From the NCBI RefSeq assembly GCF_009793335.1, contig NZ_WING01000001.1, forward strand, positions 1,426,001-1,490,000: a DNA stretch of 64,000 nucleotides, read 5' to 3'. This DNA comes from Actinomadura sp. J1-007. GTDB lineage: Bacteria > Actinomycetota > Actinomycetes > Streptosporangiales > Streptosporangiaceae. The position numbers and the translations under genes were made by a program. The notes under the pieces are model-generated. The model searched no databases. It saw nothing but the letters and a program-made list of their open reading frames with translations, and had not been told where the DNA came from. Below, piece after piece: positions 51,579 to 59,202 of the stretch (positions are counted from its first letter, which is position 1; the number at the start of each line of letters is the position of its first letter).

Positions 51579-53236
51579 GCGACCCCGGCCCCGGTCTCGG
51601 TCTCGGCTCTGGCCCCGGCACCGGCCCCGCCGCGTCCGCCGTCGAGAGCGGCCTCGCCGCCCGCGTCCTCGACGCGCTGCTGCGCGAGGACTACGGCGGG
51701 CTGCGCCGCCTGATCCGTCCGGGACGGCCGCGGACCGGCCCGGCCAAGGCGGGTGCGGCGGCGGACGTGCTCGCGCTGCCGAACGGACGGCTCGTTCCGC
51801 TGGCGCCGAGCCGGTTCCTCTGCGACCGGAGGGTCGCGCCGGGCGGCCGGGCGCTGCGGCTGGACGGCGACGTGTTCGCGACGGTGCGGGCGGTCGCGGA
51901 CCCGCGCGACGACGTCGAGTCGTTCGAGCGCGAATGCCGGGAGGCGCTCGCGACGGCGCTGCTGCACGAGGAGGTCCGCCCGGCCGTGCTGCGGCGCCTC
52001 GGCCGGATGCCGGACGCGGCGCGGCGCGGGCCCGGAACGTTCTACGAGACGCTCGCCGCGTTCAACGACCATCCCGTCCACCCGGCGGGACGCTGCCGGT
52101 TCGGGCTCGGCACGACGGACCTGGCCCGGTACGCGCCGGAGTTCGCGCCCGCGTTCGCGATGCGCTGGGCGTCGGTCCCCCGGCGCGAGGTGACCGCCGC
52201 GGGCGTCCTGCCGGACTGGTGGCCGGAGGCGGAGGACGGCGACCGCGACCTGTTCCCGGTGCATCCGCTGACGGTGCCGCTGCTGCGCGACCGGCCGGGC
52301 GTCGCGGTGCTCCCCGAGCCGTACCTGCGGGTCTCGCCGACGCTGTCGATGCGGACGGTGGCCGCCGACCCGCTGACCCACCTGAAGGCGCCGCTGCCGA
52401 CCAGCACGCTCGGCCGCCGCAACCGCCGCACCATCGTGCCGGGCACGCTGCCGGACGGCGCGCTCGCCGAACGGCTCCTGCGGCGGGTGCTGGACCGCGC
52501 GCCCGGCCTTCCCGTGCTGACGGCGGACGAGCAGACTTACGGTCACGCCGGGTCCCCGCTGCTCGGCTACCTCGTGCGGCGGTTCCCGGAGGAGACCGCG
52601 CGGGCGCACGTGGTGCCGGTGGCCGCGCTGCTCGCCGAGGCCCCGGAGGGCGGGTGCGTGATGGAGCGCTGGGACGTCCCGGAGCTGTTCGCCGCCTACC
52701 TCGACGCGCTGCTCGCCTGGAACGTCGCGCTGTTCCGGCACGGGATCGCGCTGGAGGCCCACCAGCAGAACGTCGCGCTCGTCATCGGCGACGGCGGCCC
52801 CCGCACGCTGCGGCTCCTGGTCAAGGACAACGACGGCACGCTCGTCGATCCGGGCCGGGTCGCCGCGACGCTCGGCACGTCCGCCCCCGCGTTCACCGAC
52901 CCCCGGATGGCGACCCGCGACCCCGACGCGCTCGCCCGCGTGTTCGTCACGATCACGCTGCACCTGTGCGCCGCCGCGCCCGCGTTCGGGCTGGCGGAAC
53001 GGGGCCTGCTGCCGCTGCGGACCGGCCTGCGCATGGTCCGCGACCGGCTGGACGCCGCGCTCGGGCCCGGCGACGCGTTCCTGCGCTCGCGGACGCTGGA
53101 GGCGGGCGCGCTGCCCGGCAAGGCCATGCTCACCGCCGGCACGCTGGTCGACAAGGCCAGGACCGGCGCGGCCGACATCAACAAGCACTACGGCCCGCCC
53201 GGGCCGAACTACCTACGGGACGACACGTGCTGCTGA
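51575..53236 (+). CDS. IucA/IucC family NIS siderophore synthetase (PvsB-like)
   Basis: 553 residues. The NIS active-site motifs run in order: NDHPVHPAGRCRFGLGTTDL, LFPVHPLTVPLLRDRP, SPTLSMRTVAADPLTHLKAP, ALEAHQQNVALVIGDGG and LVKDNDGTLVDPGR. These enzymes adenylate a carboxylate such as citrate or 2-oxoglutarate and join it to an amine or alcohol. The GTG start overlaps the ATP-grasp stop (GTGA), and the gene overlaps the next by ten bases. The N-terminal 20 residues are a Gly/Pro/Ser-rich extension. Assignment to PvsB rather than PvsD is by gene order. Confidence 0.9.
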   Translation: MSDPGPGLGLGSGPGTGPAASAVESGLAARVLDALLREDYGGLRRLIRPGRPRTGPAKAGAAADVLALPNGRLVPLAPSRFLCDRRVAPGGRALRLDGDVFATVRAVADPRDDVESFERECREALATALLHEEVRPAVLRRLGRMPDAARRGPGTFYETLAAFNDHPVHPAGRCRFGLGTTDLARYAPEFAPAFAMRWASVPRREVTAAGVLPDWWPEAEDGDRDLFPVHPLTVPLLRDRPGVAVLPEPYLRVSPTLSMRTVAADPLTHLKAPLPTSTLGRRNRRTIVPGTLPDGALAERLLRRVLDRAPGLPVLTADEQTYGHAGSPLLGYLVRRFPEETARAHVVPVAALLAEAPEGGCVMERWDVPELFAAYLDALLAWNVALFRHGIALEAHQQNVALVIGDGGPRTLRLLVKDNDGTLVDPGRVAATLGTSAPAFTDPRMATRDPDALARVFVTITLHLCAAAPAFGLAERGLLPLRTGLRMVRDRLDAALGPGDAFLRSRTLEAGALPGKAMLTAGTLVDKARTGAADINKHYGPPGPNYLRDDTCC

Positions 53237-54858
53237 CCGGACGGGCCGCTCTGACGGCCGACGACGCCACCGCCACCGCGCTGCTCAACTGCCTGGTCAG
53301 GGAGGTGTGCGCGCCCGAGCAGCAGGTCTGGCGGGACGGCGGGCGGCTCGTCGTCCGGCTGCCGAGGGCCGGGGTGATGCTGCGGGCCGCGCTCGCCCGG
53401 CCTCCCGCCGGGCCGGTGTACCGGCTCGGGCCGCCCTACGAGGAGCACCGCGAGGGCGCGTGGATCGCGGCGGCCTGGGACCGGCTCGCGGACCTGGTGG
53501 CCGGCGAGCTGGAGCTCGCCACCGGGCGCGCCAACCCCGAGTTCCTGACGCAGGTCGGCGACAGCCGCGGCGCGCTCGCCGCGATCCTCGACGCGCGCGC
53601 GGAGCCGGGTCCCGGCGGCCTGCCCGCGGCGATCGCGCGGTACGTCGAGTCGGAGCAGGACCTCGTCGCCGGGCACCGCTTCCACCCGTCCCCGAAGTCG
53701 CGGCAGGGCGCGCCGTCGGTGTGGCTGCGGTACGCGCCCGAGACGCGGTCGCGGTTCCGCCCGCACTGGCTGGCCGTACGGGACGACCTCGTCGCCGGGG
53801 AGGGCGACGGCGAGGCGTTCGCGGCGCTCGAAGCCCTCGCCCCGCCCGCGCCGCCGGGCACGCGCCTGCTCCCCGCGCACCCGTGGCAGCTCTCGCTGCT
53901 CGCCGAACGGCCCGTCCTGCGCGACGCGCTCGCGCAGGGCCTGGTCACCGACCTCGGCCCGGCCGGGCCCGAGGCGGTCGTGACGTCGTCCGTCCGCACC
54001 GTGTACGTCCCGGCGGCGGACCTGTTCTGCAAGTTCAGCCTGGACGTGCGCATCACCAACTGCGTGCGCAAGAACGCCTGGTACGAGCTGTCGGGCGCCG
54101 TCGCCCTGAACCGCCTGCTCGGGCCGCTCTTCGAGCCGGGCACGCTGCTCGCCGAGCCCGCGTACCGTTCGGTCGGGCTCGCGGACCGCCGCCTGCACGA
54201 GGGCCTCGGCGTGATCCTGCGGCAGGGCGTCGGCGGCCTGCCCGGCACGCCGCTGCTCGCGGGCGCGCTCGCCGCGCCGTACGGCTCGACGCTGGCCGGG
54301 CTCCCGGCCCTCGGCACGCCGGACGGCGCGCTGGCCTGGTGGGACGCCTACGTGGCGCAGCTCGCGCCGCCCGCCCTGCGCGCGTACCTGGACCACGGCG
54401 TCGTCCTGGAGCCGCACCTCCAGAACGTCCTGGTCTGCGTGGACGGCGACGGGATGCCCGTACGGGCCGTGTTCCGCGACCTGGAGGGGACCAAGCTCAC
54501 CGCCGGCCGCTGGGACCGCGAGACCGCGGGCCTGCCGCGCCGCGTCCGGGAGGCGCTCACCTACGACCCCGACCGGGGGTGGAACCGCGTCGTCTACTGC
54601 CTCGTCGTCAACCACCTCGCGGAGATCGCCGCGACCGTCGCCGACCTGCACCCCGCGCTGGAACGGGTGATGTGGGACCAGGCCCGCCGCCACTTCGCGT
54701 TCGCGCCGGACGCGCCGGAGCTGCGGGCGCTGCTCGCGGGCGTCCCGATCCCGGCCAAGGCGAACCTGCGCGCCCGCTGGGCCCGCTCCGCCGACCGGGC
54801 CGCGACGTACGTGGACGTGCCGAACCCGCTGGCCCCGCCCGCCCCGTCCCTGAACTGA
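53227..54858 (+). CDS. IucA/IucC family NIS siderophore synthetase (PvsD-like)
   Basis: 543 residues, the second NIS synthetase. Motifs: AGHRFHPSPKSRQGAPSVWL, LLPAHPWQLSLLAERP, SSVRTVYVPAADLFCKFSL, RITNCVRKNAWYELSG, VLEPHLQNVLVCVDGDG and VFRDLEGTKLTAGRWD. This is the classical IucA-like set, better conserved than in the gene before it. GTG 53227 lies inside the end of the upstream gene, so translation is coupled. It probably condenses citrate with a serine- or ethanolamine-type nucleophile, by analogy with PvsD/AcsD; that is inference. Confidence 0.92.
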   Translation: MLLTGRAALTADDATATALLNCLVREVCAPEQQVWRDGGRLVVRLPRAGVMLRAALARPPAGPVYRLGPPYEEHREGAWIAAAWDRLADLVAGELELATGRANPEFLTQVGDSRGALAAILDARAEPGPGGLPAAIARYVESEQDLVAGHRFHPSPKSRQGAPSVWLRYAPETRSRFRPHWLAVRDDLVAGEGDGEAFAALEALAPPAPPGTRLLPAHPWQLSLLAERPVLRDALAQGLVTDLGPAGPEAVVTSSVRTVYVPAADLFCKFSLDVRITNCVRKNAWYELSGAVALNRLLGPLFEPGTLLAEPAYRSVGLADRRLHEGLGVILRQGVGGLPGTPLLAGALAAPYGSTLAGLPALGTPDGALAWWDAYVAQLAPPALRAYLDHGVVLEPHLQNVLVCVDGDGMPVRAVFRDLEGTKLTAGRWDRETAGLPRRVREALTYDPDRGWNRVVYCLVVNHLAEIAATVADLHPALERVMWDQARRHFAFAPDAPELRALLAGVPIPAKANLRARWARSADRAATYVDVPNPLAPPAPSLN

Positions 54859-54924
54859 GGACCGTCCCCAAACGGGGGCCGTCCCCAACCGAGGCCGTCC
54901 CCGACCCCAGGAAGGAGGCGGGCC

Positions 54925-56076
54925 GTGCAGGCACCGCCGCACGTCGCGTCGTTCGCCCGCGCCCTCGACCGCTTCCCCGCGTACGTCTACGACCTGCGGG
55001 GCCTCGCGGACCACGCGGCGCGGATCCGCGCGGCGCTCGGCCCGGTCGAGCTGTTCTACGCGGCGAAGGCCAATCCCGACGCCGAGATCCTGCGCACGCT
55101 CGCGCCGTTCGTGGACGGCGTGGAGGTGTCGTCCGGCGGCGAGCTGGCCCATGTGCGGCGCACGCTCCCGGATGCCCGCATCGCGTTCGGCGGGCCGGGC
55201 AAGACCGACGAGGAGCTCGCCCTCGCGCTGGACCTCGGCGTGGAACGCGTCCACGTGGAGAGCCCGCGCGAGATGGCCCGGCTGCTGAGGCTCACGGCCG
55301 CGCCGCGGATCCTGCTGCGCGCCAACCTCGCCTTCGAGGCGGCCGGGGCCGCGCTGGCCATGAACGGCCCGTTCGGCATGGACGAGCCCGCGCTCGACGC
55401 CTGCCTGGACACCGGTGTCGGGGGCGCGTCCGTGCGGGGCGTGCACGCCCACCTGGCGTCCGGCCTGGACGCCCCGGCGATGCTGCGCCTGGCCGAACGC
55501 ATCGTCGGCTGGGCCGTCCCGTGGCTGGCGGCCCGTTCCGTCGAGGCCCCCGAGATCAACCTCGGCGGCGGGATGGCGGTCGACTACACCTCGCCCGAGA
55601 CCCTCTTCGACTGGCCGGCGTACGCCCGCGGCCTCCTCGGCGGCCTGTCCGGCGGCCTTCCCGACGGCGCCCGCCTGCGCATCGAGCCCGGCCGCGCCCT
55701 CACCGCGTACCACGGCTGGTACGTCACCGACGTCCTGGACGTGAAGACGACCCGCGGCGACGCGTACGTGATCCTGCGCGGCGGAACGCACCACATCCGC
55801 ACACCGGTCACGAAGGGGCACGACCAGCCGTTCACCGTCCTGACGGGCTCCGGCTCCGGATTCGGCTCCGGATTCGGTTCCGGGGAGCGCACGGGCAAGG
55901 CCACTCTCGTCGGGCAGCTCTGCACGCCCAAGGACGTTCTCGCCCGCGACGTGCCCGTCCCGACGCTCCGTCCGGGCGACATCGTCGCGTTCGGGATGGC
56001 GGGCGCGTACGCGTGGAACATCTCCCACCACGACTTCCTCATGCATCCGAAGCCGTCCGTCCACCACCTCACGTAG
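54925..56076 (+). CDS. PLP-dependent decarboxylase (Orn/DAP/Arg type III, PvsE-like)
   Basis: 383 residues. Fold-type III: the PLP lysine is Lys48 in ELFYAAKANPDAEI, the phosphate-binding segment is EINLGGGMAVDY, and the catalytic Cys is in GQLCTPKDVLARD. EPGRALTAYHGWYVTDVLD and the final AYAWNISHHDFLMHPKPS belong to the siderophore subgroup. In vibrioferrin and related pathways this enzyme removes CO2 from a serine or citryl-serine unit. A Gly/Ser/Phe repeat (about GSGSGFGSGFGSG near residue 310) is an unusual insertion. GTG 54925 has AGGAGGCG upstream. The gap before it holds small ccgtcccc repeats. Confidence 0.9.
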   Translation: MQAPPHVASFARALDRFPAYVYDLRGLADHAARIRAALGPVELFYAAKANPDAEILRTLAPFVDGVEVSSGGELAHVRRTLPDARIAFGGPGKTDEELALALDLGVERVHVESPREMARLLRLTAAPRILLRANLAFEAAGAALAMNGPFGMDEPALDACLDTGVGGASVRGVHAHLASGLDAPAMLRLAERIVGWAVPWLAARSVEAPEINLGGGMAVDYTSPETLFDWPAYARGLLGGLSGGLPDGARLRIEPGRALTAYHGWYVTDVLDVKTTRGDAYVILRGGTHHIRTPVTKGHDQPFTVLTGSGSGFGSGFGSGERTGKATLVGQLCTPKDVLARDVPVPTLRPGDIVAFGMAGAYAWNISHHDFLMHPKPSVHHLT

Positions 56077-56189
56077 CCCGGGGGTCCCGGCGGCGGGGCC
56101 GTCCCGACATACTCGGCCACATATGTGCGGGGAAGCCGGGTATCCACCTGACCCGTCCGCGGTCGCGGGTTCACAAGAGGAGAAGGTCA

Positions 56190-57815
56190 GTGCTGCTGCT
56201 CGACCGGGTGCGTTCGTTCGCGAGTGTGGGGGCACGGGCGGCGCGCGCCGTGCGGGACGTCGGGGTGCTGCATCCGGTGCGGCCCGACCGGGCGGCGCGG
56301 CTGCTGTTCCCGTACGTCCGGTTCGGCCCGGTGCCCGCCGCCGTCGGCGCGATGGCGGCGCTGCGGTTCCCCGACCGCGTCGCGCTGTACGACGACCGGG
56401 GCGCGCTGACGCACGCGGAGCTGGACGCGCGCGTGTCGTCGCTGGCGACCGCGCTGCGCGACCGGGTCCCCGAGGACGGCCGGATCGGCGTGCTCTGCCG
56501 CAACCACCGCGGGTTCGTGCAGGCGGTGCTGGCGGGCTCGCGGCTCGGCAACGACGTGGTGCTGCTCAACACCGACTTCTCCGCCGCGCAGCTCGGCGAG
56601 GTCGCCGAGCGCGAGGGCGTCGCCCTGCTGCTGCACGATGAGGAGTTCGAGGACGTCGTGGACGGCTCCGGGTTCGCCGGCGAGCGGATCCACGCCGACT
56701 CCGCGGGCGGCGGGCGGCGCGACGGCGTCGACGACCTGGTCGAGGCGACGCGCGCCGTACCGCTGAAGCCGGAGCGGACCAGCAACGTCGTCGTCATGAC
56801 GTCCGGCACCACGGGGACGCCGAAGGGCGCGCGGCACGACATCTCGATCGGCGCGCTGCTGCCCGCCGCGCTGAGCCACCTCATGCGGGTGCCGGTGCGG
56901 TCGGGCGCGCCGATCGTGGTCGCGCCGCCGCTGTTCCACGTGCTCGGGTTCGCGTACCTGTCGGTGGGGCTCGGGATGGGGATGCCGCTCGTGCTGGCGC
57001 GGCGGTTCGACCCGGCGGCGACGCTGCGGGCGATCGACGTGTACGAGGCGGAGACGCTGGTCGCGGTGCCCGTGATGCTCCAACGGATCCTGGACGTGCC
57101 GGACCGGGCGCGGCCCGCGTCGCTGCGCGTCGTCGTCTGCGGCGGGTCCGCGCTGCACCCGCACCTCTCCGAGGCATTCATGGACGCGTTCGGGGACGTG
57201 GTGCACAACGTGTACGGGGCGACCGAGACCGGCTGGGCCACGATCGCGACGCCCGAGGACCTGCGCGCCGCGCCCGGCACGGTCGGCAGGCCGTCGTTCC
57301 GGCTCACCCTGAAGATCCTCGACGAGGACGGCCGGGAGCTGCCGCCCGGCGAGGTCGGCGAGATCCACACCGGCGGCGGGCTGCGGTTCGCCGGGTACAC
57401 CGGGGGCGGCGGCAAGCGGATGCGGGACGGGCTGACCGGCAGCGGCGACCTCGGCCACTTCGACGCGGAGGGCCGGCTGTTCATCGACGGCCGCGCGGAC
57501 GACATGATCGTCTCGGGCGGGGAGAACGTCTTCCCCGGCGAGGTCGAGGACCTGCTGGGCCGCCATCCGGGCGTCGCCGAGGTGTCGGTCACGGGCGTGG
57601 ACGACGAGCGGTTCGGGCAGCGGCTGGCCGCCTACGTCGTCCCGGCGGACGGGCCGGACGGGGACCTCACCGAGGACGCCGTCAAGGCGTACGTGAAGGA
57701 CCGCCTCGCCCGCTACAAGGTGCCGCGCGACGTCCACTTCGTGGACGAGCTGCCCCGCACCAGCACGGGCAAGGTCAGGGCCAAGGCGCTCGGCTCCGCC
57801 GAGACGTCCCGCTAG
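56190..57815 (+). CDS. AMP-dependent acyl-CoA ligase/synthetase
   Basis: 541 residues. ANL-family motifs: VVVMTSGTTGTPKGARHDIS (P-loop), VHNVYGATETGWATIATPED, GSGDLGHFDAEGRLFIDGRA, DDMIVSGGENVFPGEVEDLL and the final PRTSTGKVRAKALG, which holds the catalytic lysine. An N-terminal extension (DRVRSFASVGARAARAVRDV) precedes the domain, as in actinobacterial FadD-like proteins. GTG 56190 follows GAGGAGAAGG. It activates a carboxylic acid as acyl-AMP and probably forms the CoA ester. It sits 113 bases after the siderophore decarboxylase; whether it belongs to that operon is uncertain. Confidence 0.9.
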   Translation: MLLLDRVRSFASVGARAARAVRDVGVLHPVRPDRAARLLFPYVRFGPVPAAVGAMAALRFPDRVALYDDRGALTHAELDARVSSLATALRDRVPEDGRIGVLCRNHRGFVQAVLAGSRLGNDVVLLNTDFSAAQLGEVAEREGVALLLHDEEFEDVVDGSGFAGERIHADSAGGGRRDGVDDLVEATRAVPLKPERTSNVVVMTSGTTGTPKGARHDISIGALLPAALSHLMRVPVRSGAPIVVAPPLFHVLGFAYLSVGLGMGMPLVLARRFDPAATLRAIDVYEAETLVAVPVMLQRILDVPDRARPASLRVVVCGGSALHPHLSEAFMDAFGDVVHNVYGATETGWATIATPEDLRAAPGTVGRPSFRLTLKILDEDGRELPPGEVGEIHTGGGLRFAGYTGGGGKRMRDGLTGSGDLGHFDAEGRLFIDGRADDMIVSGGENVFPGEVEDLLGRHPGVAEVSVTGVDDERFGQRLAAYVVPADGPDGDLTEDAVKAYVKDRLARYKVPRDVHFVDELPRTSTGKVRAKALGSAETSR

Positions 57816-57868
57816 CCGCCCGCGAGTCGCCGGACCCCGGGGGGCGCCGCCGGGAGCCGGGAGCCGGG

Positions 57869-58204
57869 TCAGGCGACGACGCGTTCCTTGGCGGCCATGC
57901 AGATGCGGGCGAGGTCGTTGAGCGCGTCGGCGCGGCGCTCGTCGAGCGTGCGGCCGTCGCCGCGGTCGGCCTCGGCGAGGGTGTCGATCACCAGGGAGAA
58001 CACCGGCCACTCCGCCGGGCCGATGGCGCCCTGGAAGTCGACGCCGCCGTCCTCCAGGTCGTCCAGGTCGAGGTTGCGGGCGAACGTGGCGAGGGCGGCC
58101 TCGGCCGCGACGACGCCGATGCGCATCGCGAGGGCGGCGGGCTCGCGGTCCACGCGCCGGGCGGCGGCCGGGGGAACGGTGCGCGCACTGCTGGTAGAAC
58201 CCAT
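57869..58204 (-). CDS. Small conserved-looking protein of unknown function
   Basis: 111 residues from ATG 58204; ATG 58216 and a further start are open upstream. It is an all-helical acidic protein: MRIGVVAAEAALATFARNLD, DLEDGGVDFQGAIGPAEWPV and FSLVIDTLAEADRGDG, ending in LARICMAAKERVVA. It has no membrane segment or known motif. It lies between the acyl ligase (convergent) and the methyltransferase (same strand). The codon pattern supports a real gene; the family was not recognised. Confidence 0.6.
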   Translation of the reverse strand: MGSTSSARTVPPAAARRVDREPAALAMRIGVVAAEAALATFARNLDLDDLEDGGVDFQGAIGPAEWPVFSLVIDTLAEADRGDGRTLDERRADALNDLARICMAAKERVVA

Positions 58205-58312
58205 GTTCGACAACATAGAACACACGCGTCCCACACGTCGAACGTTTGCTCGAAAAAGCGGTACGCGAACGTGAGGGCGGACGGCGCGGCCGAATGGGCG
58301 GGCGCGGGGCGT

Positions 58313-59098
58313 TCAGCCGACGTTGGCGTGGACGTGGAGGTAGGAGTGGGTGAAGTTCAGCTCGCCGTCCACCAGGCTCGGGCGCAGGCCCGTCGCCGGT
58401 CCGCCGTCCAGCTCGGCGCGCAGCTCCGCGCGGATCCCGGCCGCGACGTCCTCGGGCGTCTGCGACATGGCGAGCCACGGCTCCAGCGGCCGGACGTGCT
58501 CGAACCGGTCGGTGCGCCGCACCTCCGCGCCCGCGTCGGCGAGCAGCCCGGTGATGCGCTCCTCGCTGAGGATCGTGCCGTGCGAGGGGTCGCGGAGCCG
58601 TTCCAGCCGGTCGACGTCCACGTCGTCCGGGACGTCCGCGGGGCGGACCAGGTCGGCGACGATCAGCGCGGCGCCCGGCCGGCTGACCCGCGCCATCTCC
58701 CCGACGACCGCGACCGGGTCCGCCACCTGGTGCAGCGCCAGCCGCGTGATCACGAGGGTGAACGAGCGGTCGAGGTAGGGCAGGGCGGCGGCGTCGCCCT
58801 CGGTGAAGGTCAGGTTGGTGAGGCCCTCGGAGTCGGCGGCGCGCTTGCCCTCGGCGAGCATCGCGGGCGTCAGGTCCAGCGCCGTGGCGTGCCGGACCCG
58901 CCCGGCGATCGCGCGCGAGACGATCGCGGTCCCGGCCGCGACCTCCAGCACGACGTCCTCGGGGTCGAGCTCGGGTTCGGCGAAGCGGACGAGGCGTTCG
59001 AGATGCCGGGTGAACGCGACGTTCAGCGCGGGGTCCCCGAAAGAGGCCGCCTGCTTGGAGAACTCCTGTACGACCTTCGCGTCATGCGTCACCGACAC
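58313..59098 (-). CDS. Class I SAM-dependent methyltransferase
   Basis: 261 residues. Motif I is DVVLEVAAGTAIVSRAIA, followed by TALDLTPAMLAEGKRAADSE, GDAAALPYLDRSFTLVITRL and LHQVADPVAVVGEMARVSRP, the UbiE/COQ5-like Methyltransf_11 pattern. The N-terminus QEFSKQAASFGDPALN is typical of this branch. GTG 59098 has AGGAGG five bases upstream. It is probably a small-molecule methyltransferase; the substrate is not evident. Confidence 0.9.
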   Translation of the reverse strand: MSVTHDAKVVQEFSKQAASFGDPALNVAFTRHLERLVRFAEPELDPEDVVLEVAAGTAIVSRAIAGRVRHATALDLTPAMLAEGKRAADSEGLTNLTFTEGDAAALPYLDRSFTLVITRLALHQVADPVAVVGEMARVSRPGAALIVADLVRPADVPDDVDVDRLERLRDPSHGTILSEERITGLLADAGAEVRRTDRFEHVRPLEPWLAMSQTPEDVAAGIRAELRAELDGGPATGLRPSLVDGELNFTHSYLHVHANVG

Positions 59099-59202
59099 GC
59101 TGCCTCCTCGTAGGTGTGTGCCCGGATCATCCCCGAATGAGCAGCCGCTGAACAGAGGGAGTGAGACTCCTCACCGCCCGGACCGCGTAACGCGCGCGGG
59201 CG

